Positions 11,505-23,886 of a stretch of 64,000 bases of DNA are shown here, piece by piece; the first letter of the stretch is position 1, and each line of letters starts with the position of its first letter. The notes beneath the pieces are model-generated. The model saw only the letters and a program-made list of their open reading frames with translations. It ran no database searches and was not told where the DNA came from. A program made the position numbers and the translations under genes. This stretch comes from Membranipora membranacea (taxonomy: Eukaryota; Bryozoa; Gymnolaemata; Cheilostomatida; Membraniporidae), in NCBI GenBank assembly GCA_914767715.1, contig OU612069.1, positions 6,014,001 through 6,078,000 on the forward strand, read 5' to 3'.

Positions 11505-14500
11505 TCGATTCTATCATCAAGCGGTACCGTTATTTATACCTTGATCAGTATTCAAATGTATATAAGTGATGATGTAATAATTGTTTGAAATAAGGTTGTA
11601 TCCCTAACCATGTGGATTCATATTCCTTGGGTGGCTCTGAGGCTGTTGTTCGAGATTACTGTACTGTTGTTAGTGTGCACACCTAATTCAACCTATTGAA
11701 GGCGAGAATTTGGATATTATTCAAATTGTGTAGCTAGCTGTATGTTCATAACCTTTGTGTGATACTACCATGGTTATGATGATTGTGTATACATTTTGGT
11801 TTCTTATTTGTACATATTTTTGTATTTACGTGTTCTGCAGCTAGCTGCCTACCAAATCTGTTTCTCGGTTCGTACCCAATTTTGAGAAGCCTAGGTGATG
11901 ACTGTGAGATATAGAGTTGTTTCTTCCAAAATCTTCCATTCAAGTAAGTTTAAGCAGAGAGCAAGTGTCGTTATTAATGACTTCTTAAATTTTGTGACGT
12001 TTTTATTACTTGCTTTACTCATTCACTTGAGCTTTTGAGCAGGAAATCTGAGAGTAGCAACATCTTTGCGTCTTGATCTTGAATAGCCTTCACAGCACAA
12101 GAAGTTCGTAATTCATAATAAATAAGCTATAATCAATAAATTGGCTCGGCCATAAACAGAAGTCAAATTTATCCCTGTTGTCAGGGGAACACCACGGCCA
12201 CTGGGATTTAATAAATAAATTGAAGAGCAATCAAGCTATTACAGAATAGGTGCTCAATTAGTCTGTGTCCCAATCTCTTACAACTCAGATGTTTTTGTCC
12301 AGTGACCAGTAATCTATTATAAGTGACACCAAACAATACTTAATAACTCTGTCAAGGTATGTAGGCCTATTACGATACAATACAATTCAATCTGTATATG
12401 TGTGGTACCCCGTCATTACAAAGTGCAATGAAGTTGAAATGTTATGTTTATCAGCTGACATGTCAACTCTTTGTTGTTTGATCTTGACCAAATTTGTATG
12501 CAGAACATGCTTGTCACTGAGGATATTACTCTGAATAATATCAGAAAATATGACTGTGTATACAGAAGCTTACTGTATTAGCCGAAGGATTACTGAAAAT
12601 AAGCGAAGGCTGTCAACAAACCGGCTCTCAAAAATTATTGATCCTACTAATCTGTGACTTTCTCTTGTTCAAAGACTAGAGCTCGATAGTTGTATCATCA
12701 CGAGAAGCTGCGGTGTTTCATAGATCAATAAATCATTGAAATACAGGCAGCTGAACAGAATGCTATATTGTGGATTTAAGGTGGATTGTATGATGAGAAG
12801 TTTATCCCCGCGTCTTACAAAATTATGCTCATTTTCTACCTCAACTGGTATTTTTCCATTAATCCTAATTAAAAGTTGTTTCATTTGGCTTCGCGACATA
12901 TTAAGAGAATGAAAACAGATTTAAAATGGAATCACTGTGTGCCAAGAAATTCACATGTGAAGTTCATTCATGCACAAGTTTACACAATCACTTTGCAGTG
13001 AACGTACGCCAAAGACTAACTGAGTACTAAAATGTGAGTTTGCTACTTGCAAAAGGGTCAACTGGTACCAAGTTGCACTACAGCTGTTATCTCTACAAAC
13101 TCAATAAAAATTTAACTCAACTTGATTTTGTTTCAGGCATGACCTCATATTGGCCGACAACTGTATTGTAAAATGATAAGTTATTCTTCTCTGTCAGTTA
13201 TCAGCTCATGCCCGCCAATTTAATTGTTGATTGTTTTATTCCTTTGATAATTTGACAATCAAGTTAATTTATTAATTTGTAAGGTCTTACATTGTTATCT
13301 AGGCTTTGGGGAAGGGGCTCTGCCCAGAACTACGTTGGGGAAGGAGGGGTGGGGTGGGGGGGGGGGGGGCTTACAGCGCCTCTCTCAAACCAAGGAGCTT
13401 TATCTCTCAAACCCAAGAGTTTATTTGGTGTGACGCTGCGCTGCACAGGATAGTAAACTATGACAGGATCACATCTGAAAGTTGGAAATCCCCCCTGATT
13501 GGGAAGCCCTAACCTGAGCAACCCTGATTATCACAATAAACAACATTTAAATGAATTAGGGAGATATGTTTATAATCTTAGCAAACTTAGAAGTTGTGCC
13601 CATTTCGTATTTTCTTAACAATTAGTCATTGATAGATCATTGAACTGAGGAAATTCTAAGTTGGGTTCCTTGTAGAAAAGGATGTCAAATAACTCTATTT
13701 TGGTGTACAAACTCTCGTATTTGATAGTAATATGCTACATTTTAATTATTACTAAGGGATAATACACCCTTTGCATCGTACTTTTCAACTTAATATAACT
13801 AGATGGTATTGGAAATTCCAGATTATCTTAATCTTCACCTGAAAGGGATGACGTAATTGGTTTGGCACATCAAGCAAAATCAAGCTGGCTTACATTGCCA
13901 TACAGAACAGTACCAACTTTTCTTGCACCAACAAACAACGGCAAAAGGCTGTGAATATCATCCTGAAACTCTATTGGTTTGATGACTGCTGGCCAAGTCA
14001 TACCTAGGGGGTATGTCGCTATGTAGGCCTATTGAGATTTTCAATCAAAAAATATTTCTTGCCAAAGAAATTTGTTATTATTTTAATTACGAAATTATGG
14101 ATTTACTTAGTTTTTATAAATACAAAATTTTCCAGTTGGAGATGTGGAGTGGTTGTCAAGACAAATATTTTCCTGAACTGATATTGAAAACGATATTATT
14201 GTGCTATGGCTATTAGAGTAAAGCACAGCTTTCGGCTAGAAAATGTCCCGTTCCCTTATTTAAGCCTGCATGACAAGAATTATAATACCACTTTTAACAG
14301 CATTATTAGATCCTTGGAATTTTTAAGAACACAATTCCTATTTCAGCAACATGTGGGTGTAGACTTGTGATACAGATAGTGGTGTATACTTGATATGTGC
14401 TGCCCAAAACTATATCCATATTTATTATTATTTTTAATTATCGTGATTTTCATCGTTTATTTGAGCCAACGGTTACATATTTAATGCAATTATTTTCGGC

Positions 14501-15162
14501 TACATAAGTAATGAATCTGCCTGCCAGCATGTCTGACAATCAACAAACCTAATCTCGTGGTATCAACCGGGACAATAATTAATTTTCGTTTTTTTACGGT
14601 ATATACTTTTGAGAAATAAACTCCTTTGGCTCATATGATGGAGAAAGAGTAGCCTCGTATCTGACAGTGCATTTTACAATGAAAATTTGAGCTGTATTGA
14701 AACCTTCAGCAGGTACTGATTTTTGTATTTTATCACTCACTCACTGCAGCTGATGGAATTCCAAACTATCCACCTGTGTCCATGCACCCTGTGCCCAAAT
14801 GTTGGACACTGTTGGCGGGACAACCTGTACTGGACGGGTGTGGGCTGACGGGCAATTTGTTTTAATGGATGGACATTTTTTGCTGGACGGATAGACAAAA
14901 CGGTATGGCCAATTTTTTAAGCTCTAGCGACCTCTTTCGACTGGCGCTAAATAAAATGACTTGGCGGCAAACTGTTTTTGGACTGATCAATTTAGCAAGC
15001 CATCTGGGAAAGAGGTGTGTGTTATGTAGTGCCCCTATACCATGAGCTGGTTACATTTTTATAGACACGGAAGGGCAACAAAAAATTACATAGTATCCCA
15101 CCTGTACTATTGGTCCTTATTGGAAAAGTCCTAAATAAACCTAGATGAACATGCATGCGATG
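11505..15162 (+). repeat. Rep1 copy D (modules P-Q-R-S, left part)
   Basis: Longest Rep1 copy. Module P (11505-12160) matches 18810-19510 and 34395-34680 through 'tatataagtgatgatg' and 'gtgatgactgtgagatatag'. Q, R and S follow in order. The G-run near 13355 corresponds to the G-rich patches in copies A, B and E. The S module is cut at 15162 by the LINE and resumes at 17993. Confidence 0.75.
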
Positions 15163-17748
15163 CTCTTTGTAAAATCTTCATATAAATTCTCTATAATAAG
15201 TCAATTAAGTGTTAAACTGTCCAAATTTTGTGACTCGGTTTGGATAAAAATACCTTCCACAAACAACCAACACGGCTACATCATCGGATCAATTTATCTT
15301 CCCCCTGATGCTAACAAAACCGAATTCATTACAATGATGAGCTCAATTCTACATCAAAACCAATATGTTGGCCATAAGTTTATACTACTAGGAGACTTTA
15401 ATATTAATTGGAATTCCTCATCAAACGAAAAAACACATTTAGAGCAGAGCTTCTTGTCTGCAGGGCTATTACAGCAAGTTAATGGGATTTCATACATTAG
15501 CCATTTAGGGAGAGAAAGCTTATTAGACCACAACTATGTGAACAGTAACATTAGCATTAATAGTTGCAAGATCCTGACATGCGATAGATCAATTTCTGAT
15601 CACTATGCCACATACTTAGTAATTAATCAACATCATGCTATAAAACAGCCACGCAAACTAATTAGAACCAGAAATATTCACAGCATTAATCATGAGGAAT
15701 TTTATAATGACTGTTCGAAACTTCCACTACTGCAAACAGCAACTGACATGAACAAATCATTGCATCACCGCATGGAAAATATCGAAAACTTTATCTCTGA
15801 CCTGATTGACAAGCATGCTCCAGTTAAAACAAAAAGAGTGCGAGGGGCTAAAAACCAGTGGCTTTTCCCTGATATTCAGCATCTCATTAATTTAAGAAAC
15901 AAATTTCACAAGAGGGTATTCAAGGATATACCTAATCCAGCTACAGCGCAAGTCAAACAGTTCAACAAGTTTCGAAACTTTGTTACAAATAAAATTAGGA
16001 ATGCTAAGAAAGACTTTATAAATGACTCGTTATCTAAAGATGAAAAAAGTTTTTTCACCTGCCTGAAATCACTGACAGGAAAGAAGAAATCCTCTGATCA
16101 AATCGAGAAAATTAGCTATCAAAACTCTACCTACACCTCAAACTCTGACAAGGCAAATACCCTTAATAGATATTTCACCAGGGTCGCTGGACAATCGGTT
16201 TTTAGTCCTAAGATCGATCCACAACCTGACCTTTTCCATGGTCCAAGTTTCTCTTTCACATATATTGAGAGCGAAACAATCTACAAACTGATAAAGTCCC
16301 TCAAACCAAATAAACGGGGTGGCTTGACCATGTTTCCAGCTTCCCTGTACCAAATTGTTGCAGACCTATTAGCTCTTCCCATAGCCCTGATCATTAACGA
16401 ATGCTACAAGAAATCAATATTCCCTGACTGCCTAAAAACAGCCCTGGTCACCCCACTCTTTAAGAAGGGCGATAAAACAGACCCTTGCAATTACAGACCA
16501 ATTTCCAGTCTGCCAATCATATCAAAGGTGTTTGAGCTAGATATGAAAAATCAAATTATGACCTTTATCGAAACACATGGAATACTCTCAGATCGACAAT
16601 TCGGTTTTCGTAAGCACCATTCTAGTGAACAGTTACTACTTTCTCTTTTACAAAATTGGAGAACAACGCTAGACAACCCTCAACCGAATTTCATAGGTGC
16701 ACTGTCTTTGGACGTACGTAAAGCATTTGACACTATAAATCATGGACAACTCATCCACACTCTAAAGCGACTAAATTTTGCAGAGTCAACAACAAAATTA
16801 TTTACATCCTATCTTTCACATCGAACCCAAATCATGAAAGTTGATCATGATCAGTCCAGTGCACTACCGATTACATGTGGAGTACCCCAAGGAAGTGTTC
16901 TAGGTCCAATCTTATTCAATCTTGCTATCAATGATCTCCTTAACAAGCACAAAACTGCATTCGCTTACGCTGATGACACCGTTATTTACTGCACAGCAAC
17001 AGATATCCCTACCTTAATGGATAAATCTGAGTCATTGATGAGAGAAGTATCGAATTGGTATTCAAACAATCTCCTTCAACTCAACTTATCCAAAACTCAA
17101 TACTGTATTTTCTCAAATAGGAAAGTAGAAGATTTTTACCAAATCCAAATAAACAATTTGAAAATAGAATCCAAGCATTCACTCAATCTTCTTGGAGTTA
17201 TTCTTGATTCAGAACTTAGTTTAACCCCTCAGGCTAATGCCACCGCCTCTAAAGCAAACAAAATGGTCTACTTGTTATCAAAACTAAAAAAATACATGAC
17301 AGTAGAAAACTCATTGAAGACTTACAAATCACTGATCAGACCTATAGTAGAATACTGCTCATCATTGTACCTTGATGTTTTAGCCAAAAATTCAGATACA
17401 TTAGAAAAAGTACAAAATAAAGCAATCAGAATCATAACTTCAGCCCCCAAACAATTTTCTGTCACATCTGGCCGTTTGCTCCTAAATTTACATACTCTCC
17501 ACAGTAGAAGGAATATTCTTTTTCACAATTTTCTCAAATCGAGGGTCCATAAAGGCCGTGCATCCAAGCACATACTTCATATCGTTAGCAGATCAAACAG
17601 ACATACACGATCACTTCGTAGCAACTGTGCAATAATTAAACCCTCATTTAGATCAAACCTAGGCAAATCAGCCTTTTTAAATATTTTTCATACATTTGTA
17701 ACTAAATCAACCAAGCCTCATGAATCATTATCATTTAATCCCACCTAA
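15145..17748 (+). CDS. LINE endonuclease (C-terminal part) and reverse transcriptase
   Basis: 867 codons without interruption. Residues about 10-160 are the second half of an AP-type endonuclease, with 'LLGDFNINW' at 81-89 and 'SDHYATYLV' at 151-159. Residues about 380-640 are the RT: 'NYRPISSLPIISKVFE', 'RQFGFRKHHSSEQ', 'DVRKAFDTINH', 'GVPQGSVLGP' (about 579-588) and the catalytic 'YADDT' (D610, D611). A thumb region ('LLGVILDSELSL', 'IRPIVEYCSSLY') and a C-terminal tail follow. The first six or so codons, including all ATGs near the start, come from the flanking Rep1 repeat, so the annotated start is an accident of insertion. The family resembles CR1/Rex1-like clades; clade assignment needs a phylogeny. 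All visible RT catalytic residues are retained. Confidence 0.9.
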   Translation: MNMHAMLFVKSSYKFSIISQLSVKLSKFCDSVWIKIPSTNNQHGYIIGSIYLPPDANKTEFITMMSSILHQNQYVGHKFILLGDFNINWNSSSNEKTHLEQSFLSAGLLQQVNGISYISHLGRESLLDHNYVNSNISINSCKILTCDRSISDHYATYLVINQHHAIKQPRKLIRTRNIHSINHEEFYNDCSKLPLLQTATDMNKSLHHRMENIENFISDLIDKHAPVKTKRVRGAKNQWLFPDIQHLINLRNKFHKRVFKDIPNPATAQVKQFNKFRNFVTNKIRNAKKDFINDSLSKDEKSFFTCLKSLTGKKKSSDQIEKISYQNSTYTSNSDKANTLNRYFTRVAGQSVFSPKIDPQPDLFHGPSFSFTYIESETIYKLIKSLKPNKRGGLTMFPASLYQIVADLLALPIALIINECYKKSIFPDCLKTALVTPLFKKGDKTDPCNYRPISSLPIISKVFELDMKNQIMTFIETHGILSDRQFGFRKHHSSEQLLLSLLQNWRTTLDNPQPNFIGALSLDVRKAFDTINHGQLIHTLKRLNFAESTTKLFTSYLSHRTQIMKVDHDQSSALPITCGVPQGSVLGPILFNLAINDLLNKHKTAFAYADDTVIYCTATDIPTLMDKSESLMREVSNWYSNNLLQLNLSKTQYCIFSNRKVEDFYQIQINNLKIESKHSLNLLGVILDSELSLTPQANATASKANKMVYLLSKLKKYMTVENSLKTYKSLIRPIVEYCSSLYLDVLAKNSDTLEKVQNKAIRIITSAPKQFSVTSGRLLLNLHTLHSRRNILFHNFLKSRVHKGRASKHILHIVSRSNRHTRSLRSNCAIIKPSFRSNLGKSAFLNIFHTFVTKSTKPHESLSFNPT

Positions 17749-17992
17749 TATTGTTAACTTGTATTTTTGTTTGCCACTCTCTGTTTCTTCTTTTCTTTTT
17801 TCATCTTATTCATGCAATTTATGATACCATGCTTTCATTATCCTACACACTCTATAGTATGTAACACCCTACCACTTATATCTTTTTATTCAAGTCATTT
17901 TTTGTATTTATGTTAATGTGTATGAGGTCAACAAGTTATTTTTAATTTGCTTTAATTATAAACTTTTAGAAAACCTCAATAAATAAATAAAT
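15163..17992 (+). mobile_element. LINE-A: young 5'-truncated non-LTR retrotransposon
   Basis: About 2.8-kb insertion within Rep1 copy D. The left flank 'catgcatgcgatg' and right flank 'tgccacaaacttaaaatt' are adjacent in Rep1 copy B apart from about 9 bp, which defines both ends. The element carries the C-terminal part of an endonuclease and a full RT, then about 240 bp of 3' UTR ending in AATAAATAAATAAA. This short A/T-rich repeat tail is typical of CR1/L2/Rex1-like elements rather than of poly(A). The start of the endonuclease is missing, so the copy is dead on arrival, yet its frame is intact, suggesting recent insertion. A second, decayed copy lies on the minus strand near 37548-39080. 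Confidence 0.9.
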
Positions 17993-18215
17993 GCCACAAA
18001 CTTAAAATTAAAAAAACGATCATTGTATCCTATTATTAACTATATGGCACTTAGATGTACTTTTTGTGTCACACTTATTGAACCAAACCACAATATATTG
18101 AAGCAGTCTTTTATAAACAAGTCTTTGATTTGGTCAATCACTTATTTTCTCTTGCCATACTCATTAGAGAACAGAACAGAAAATTTAAAACGGAGTTCCA
18201 AATTTTAAGTTTTCC
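17993..18215 (+). repeat. Rep1 copy D, module S (right part)
   Basis: Resumes the S module after the LINE: 'acttaaaattaaaaaaacg', 'tatggcacttagatgtac' and 'tggtcaatcacttattttc' align with copy A at 590-950 and copy B at 3470-3760. It ends near 'ggagttccaaattttaag'. Confidence 0.7.
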
Positions 18216-18339
18216 TCAAAGGAAAGTTGGTGTAATGGGGTCAGACCAATGTTGTCCTGACCTCTTTTAGTGTCGCTATAGGGAAGCGCATCTCCCTTAC
18301 TCAAAGGTACTACTGTTGGAGGCATCTGACTCACATGTT

Positions 18340-18560
18340 TGTTTCAGATATCAATAGGTATTTCTAGTGATGCAAGTTACGTGACTCGGATGTGAAACTC
18401 AATCTATAATTGCTGCCTAAAAATATAAGCTTATTTTACAAATATAAATGCTGAAAAAACTCACATTGCTAGTAACCATAAATCAATTGAATTGCAATCT
18501 GACATTTCAGATATGAATTAGTATTTATAGTGATGCTAGTTATGCGATTCAATTTAGCAA
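18340..18560 (+). repeat. Rep3 short dispersed repeat (two copies)
   Basis: The pattern 'tatttctagtgatgcaagtt' followed by 'gtgaaactcaatctataa' recurs here twice (18345-18415 and 18500-18560) and again at about 32510-32600 and 35630-35710. It is short and non-coding, and may be the end of a larger decayed element. Confidence 0.5.
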
Positions 18561-18589
18561 TTCCCAGTGAAATTTCACTCCGTCCATGA

Positions 18590-18805
18590 AAAAATATGAA
18601 ACATTCACTAGCCTTGGCTTCTGACTGGTATAATTGTTATAAATTGATACTCAATGCATCAAAGACAGATGTTATGACAGTGTCTTATTATGATTTTGAT
18701 TTGATTTCCTCAAACTTATTTTTCAGGGCATGTCCTTCGAGCAGTCTGGCAAACTAAAACATAAAGCAATTTGAGAAAAATGAGATAAATGTATGAACTT
18801 TAAAT
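18590..18805 (+). mobile_element. Decayed LINE-B fragment
   Basis: Closely parallels 33445-33640: 'ttctgactggtataattgt', 'aaattgatactcaatgc', 'tcaaagacagatgttatgac', then 'gagcagtctggcaaactaaa'. In the better copy this encodes an RT segment containing 'DWYNCNKLILNASKTD'. It is frameshifted here. It lies just before Rep1 module P. Confidence 0.65.
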
Positions 18806-18809
18806 CCAT

Positions 18810-21560
18810 TGTCAATGACAAGACAAAGGCATATCAATTCCACCATCAAGTGGTACCATTATCTATACCTCTCAACAGTTTTAATATGTATATAAGTGAT
18901 GATGAAATAATAGTTGAATTAAGGTTGTATCCCTTACCACGTGGATTCATAATTCTTAGGTAGACCTGTGGCCGTTATTTAAGATTACTGTAATGTTGCA
19001 AGTCCGGAAACCTAATTCAGCCAGTTTAAGGCAAGAATTTGGCTTTTATTCAAGTTGTGTAGTTTGCTGAATGGTCATAACCTTCGTGTGTGATGCTACC
19101 ATGGCTATGATTATTGCGTATACATTTTTCGTTTCTAATTAGGATATACTTTCTCATTTACGTGTTCTCCAGCTAGCCGCGTACCAAATCTGTTTCTTGG
19201 TTTGTACTTAAGTTTGAGAAGCCTAGGTGATGACTGTGAGATATAGAGTTGTTTCTTCTAAAATCTTTCATTCAAGTAAGTTTTAGCAGAGAGCAAGTTT
19301 TGTTATAAATGACATTAATGTTTGGGATGTTTTTATTACTTTCTCTCAAGCAAAGTTTTACTTGTTTTACTCTTTCTCTTGAGTTTTTGAGCAGGAAATC
19401 TGAGATTAGCCACATCTTTGTGTGTTGATCTTGAATATTTTTCACAGAACAAGAAGTTCCTAATTCATAATAAATAAGCTATAATCAATAAATTGGCTTG
19501 CGCCATAAACAGAAGTCAAATTTATCCCTGTTGTCAGGGGAACACCACGGCCACTAGGATTTTTAAAAAAATTTGGAAAGCAATAAATCTATTACAGATT
19601 AGGTGCTCAATTAGTCTGTGTCCCAATCTCTTACAACTCAGACGTTTCTCTCCAGTGACCAGCAATACATTAGATGTAACACCGAACAACACTTGATAAC
19701 TCTGTCAAGGTATATGGGCCTATTACGATGCAATACAATTCATTTAATATAAATGTTTGGTACTCAGTCATTACAAAGTGCAATGAAGTGAAAATGTTAT
19801 GTTTATCATCTGACATGTCAGCTCTTTGTTGTTTGATCTCAACCAAATTTTGTATGCAGTACATGCTTGTCACTGAGAATTTAATAATATCAGAAAATAT
19901 GACTGCGTATACAGAAGCTTACTGTATCAGCCGAATGATTACTGAAAATAAGCGATGGCTCTCAAAGATGATTGATCCTACTAATCTGTGACTTCCACTT
20001 GTACAGAGACAGCCAGAGCTTGACAGTTGTATCATCACAAAATGCTACGGTGTTTCTTAGATCACTTAGTCATTGATATACAGGCAGCTGAATAGAGTGC
20101 TATATTGTGGATTTAAGGTTGATTGTATTATGAGATAGATCTTGACGATAAACTTCCTGGGAAATTTATCCCCCTTGTTTGACAAAATTGTGCCCATTTT
20201 CTACCTCAACAGGTATTTTTCAATTAATTCTTATTAATAAATGTCTTACAAGGCTTCGTGAAATATTAAGAGAATGAAAACAGAATTAACCTGGAATCAC
20301 TGGTTGCCAAGAGATTCACATGTGAAGTTAGTTCATGCGAAAGTTTACAAGATCACTTTGCAGTGAAAGTAAGTCAATGACTAACTGAGTACTAAATGGT
20401 GAGTTCATTACATGCAACAAGGCCAACTGACACCACATGTCACTACAGCTACTATATTTACAAATTCAAGACAAACTTAACTAGTCTTGATCTTTTTGCA
20501 GGCATGACCTCATCTTGGCCGACAACTGTAATGTAAAATGATAAGTTATTCTATTTTTTCAGTTATTGCTTTTGTTGTGACAGCTCATGCCCGCCCAATT
20601 ATTTATTGATTGTCGTATTCGTTTGATAATTTTCTAAGTTTTACCTACAACACGCCTCAAAGACCCGGTTTATTTTATAATTTGTAAGACCCGTTGGAGG
20701 GGAGGGGGTGGCTTACAGCGCCTCTGTCAAATCAAAAAAGCTTTATCTCTTTAACCCTAGAGTTTAATTGGTGTTCCACTGGACCACATCTGAAAGCGAG
20801 AAATCCCCCCTGATTAGGAAGCCCTAACCTGGGCATATGTTTATTATCTTTGCAATCTTAGAAGTTGTGCCCATTTCATATTTTCCTAAAAATTAGTAAT
20901 TGATAGATCATTGAACTGAGGAAGTTTGAGTTCCTTGTAGAAAAGCATGTCAAATAACTCTATTTAAGTAAACAAGTTTTCGTATTTTCTAGTTTTCGGC
21001 TACATTTTAGTTATTGCTACGGGATAATACACCCTGAGCATCGTACTTTTTAATCCAATATAACTTGATGGTATTGGAAATCCCATAGTATCTTAATCTT
21101 TACCAGAAAGGGATGACGTAATTGAGTCATTTGCGCAATAATCAAGTTATTGATTTTCCTAAATTGGTTTGGCAGATCGGACAAAATTTATCAAGCTAGC
21201 CTACATTGCCATACAGAGCAGCATCAACTATTCTTGTACTAATTATCAAGGGTAAATGGTTGTGAACATCATCCTGAAACTCTATTGATTTGATGACTGC
21301 TGGCCTGATTCATACCTGGGCTATGTAGGCCTATTGAGATTTTCAATCCAAGAATATTTCTTGCCAAAGTAATTGTTATTGTTATAGTTACCATATTGTG
21401 GATTTACTTGGTTGTTATTTTTAATACAGGGTTTTCAAGTGGGAGATGTGGAGTGGAAGTCAACACAAATTCATGAATTGATATCGGAAATAATATTATT
21501 GTGTTATGATTGATAGAGTACTGTACGGCTTTCGGTTAGAAAATGTGTCGTTCCTTATTT
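18810..21560 (+). repeat. Rep1 copy E (modules P-Q-R)
   Basis: Aligns with copy D over P (18810-19510), Q (19510-20850) and R (20850-21560), stopping at 'aaaatgtgtcgttccttatt', where LINE-B sequence begins. The Q module is shorter near the G-rich patch (about 20700). Open frames of 60-90 codons here are not shared with the other copies and are not genes. Confidence 0.75.
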
Positions 21561-22250
21561 ATTATGACTGGTATTATTGTAATAAATTGATAGCCAATTC
21601 ATAAAATAGAGATGTTATGACCGTTTCCAATTTCAAAAGCACAAATTGTCCCAAATCGAATTTTTAGGACAAGTCATTCAAGCAGTCAGACAAATTAAAA
21701 CATTTAGGACTAATTTTAGATAAAAATATGAATTTTAACACCCATATCAACAAGGTTATACGAAAACTATACCAAATCAAAGCATATTTTGAGAGACATT
21801 GTAAGATTCTGAATAAAACCTTAGTTGTAGTCTGATAGACACAGTTAACAAGACCAAACATTGAATATTTTGCTCCAATACTTCATTGCTCTAATGAATA
21901 TTATTGAAAGAGAGTTGATAACCGATGTTTAGAAATCATAAATCTACATTGCCCAAAAGTTGAGATAAGGCAAAAGAAATCACCAAGGGGTATTATGATT
22001 TATTCTTTTGACATTTTTTCAACTTAAAAACAGATCGTTCTCAATTATTGATGCCAGTTTTATGACTGTAAACTTAGAAAGACATATATTAGGACTTGGT
22101 AAGAGTGAGAGTTTGATGCAGGTTCTCCCTTGTGATTTTTGGTGATGGTATCAGGATTATATTTTACGTCATCAGATCGAAGATATCCATAGTGTGGTCA
22201 TGTTGGTTGTCTAAATGCCAATAATATTGATAAGACTAAGGGAGGAAGTA
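21560..22250 (+). mobile_element. Decayed LINE-B RT thumb fragment
   Basis: Matches 33470-34060: 'gtcattcaagcagtcagaca', 'aacaagaccaaacattgaat' and 'ggtattatgatttattc'. It encodes, in broken frames, the RT thumb seen as 'YLGVILDKNMNF' and 'TRPNIEY' in conceptual translation across both copies. Multiple stops are present. Around 22250 the similarity fades into unassigned AT-rich DNA leading to the piggyBac element. Confidence 0.65.
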
Positions 22251-23688
22251 ATTAAATTAAAAATGATTAACTGTCGCCAAGGAACTCTGGAAATTGATAA
22301 TGCATATTTTATACAGCATATTAACGAAACTCTGGATCATCAAATATCTGCTCTGGCTGGCTAGTGGCTTCAATTTTGGGTGCCTTTGTTGTTTGGTACA
22401 TAGCTTTTTGTGAGTGTTTGCTGTATTCACCTGTGGTTTGATACAGGGATTGTCAAGTTATCTAAGATACTCAGAATAACCTAAAAATGAATTGTGAGGA
22501 GGGGGCAGAATCAGAAAAATATCATCTTTAAAATCAATCGGAATGAAAATTGCCATTGCAAATATCGATTATCTTGAATGGAATATTATATTGGCATCAG
22601 TTCATACTCAAATGTTTCATTCATGTATTTGGATTCATACATTTGTTGCATTGTTACCAAACCAATTCTAGATTAATCTGGAGTCTTAGAGTCAACTCAA
22701 TTGAACTGAGTATAATTGAAAACTTTCAAACTTATCAAAATCAGCTGAAAATAGTCAAAATCAAAGATGGCAGCCCCCAGGCCAAGAAGCAGAATCTCAG
22801 TAGATGATGATTTTGATGAGATTATGAATGACAGTGACAGTGAAGTAGATTCTTCTGGATCACATGATGAAGGTGAGTTGTTACTCATTTCATTTTGGAA
22901 GTTTTTATCAAACTAGCACTCTTTACAGCCAAGATACAGCCTGTGAAGAGGGTGTCTCAAAAACCAGATTTATTTTGCTGATTTATTGGTGTCAATGTAA
23001 ACAACACTCACAGCCCTCACCTCCTACCTCAGTGAAAACCTAAATATACTACACCCATGCTAAACTGTCAGACCATCATTCTGGTGTATTGTAACCGACC
23101 ATGAGTAGCTTTTTTCTGTACATTAGATCTCTTAGAAAATGATGGGATCCCAAGATCTGATGATGCATTGAGTCAGTTGACTAGGCTTACTACGACTTGT
23201 CTCTAAATGCATTCATTTGTATATTATTTTGTTTTAGACAGTGATCCAAATTACATAGATGTTACTGGTGACTCAGATAATGAAAGTAGAGTGGGAGATG
23301 GCCCAGGGAGTGATGCTGGAGAAGGTAGTGATGGTGCAGGTAGTGAACCAGGTCACATTGGCAGAGATATGATTGATCAACAACTATCATCTGATGAGGA
23401 GGAACCAGGTATGTTCACCGTGCTAATTATGTCCAATGCAATATCATACTACAATGTGATATAGATATATACATATATTTATGATATATATATACTCCAT
23501 TACGGTTGTGGCGTTTATTTTATAAAAAGCCTTCTATCGCTAGACTTACTTGCGTCAGATGGAGTTGTTTATTGAAACATGCGAGCCATTGAGACAAGAA
23601 TGTTTATATGAACACTGGTGCAAGGGTTACATGTTATAGCCTCACTTCATGCATAGGCCTATAATATGAACTATTTTTGCTTGAATAG

Positions 23689-23886
23689 AACCCGCTGGTA
23701 GGGGACGTGGTGGTAGGGGACGTGGTGGTAGAGGAGGTGTTGGTAGAGGAGGTGGTGGTAGAGGACGTGGTGGTCGAGTTGGTTGTGGTGCTGCTGGTAG
23801 AGGTGCTGGTGTTAGAGGTGCTTATGGTCGTGTACGGGGTGGGAAAGGACGTGGTCCTGGTGTGAGACGGAATAGACCTGATGGAG
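23689..23886 (+). pseudogene. RGG-rich exon of the piggyBac-like gene
   Basis: 198-bp exon between 'gaatag' and 'gtatga'. It encodes about 65 residues dominated by G and R in 'GRGRGGRGRGG' repeats, ending 'RRNRPDG'. RGG boxes usually bind RNA or are arginine-methylated. Such a domain is not part of standard piggyBac transposases as I know them. The underlying DNA is a degenerate 'ggtggtagagga' tandem repeat, so the domain may have arisen by microsatellite expansion in the exon. Confidence 0.75.

Noticed and set aside
23469-23500. TATA-like runs as a promoter
   Set aside because: They lie inside an intron of the transposase gene, and AT microsatellites are common throughout the window.
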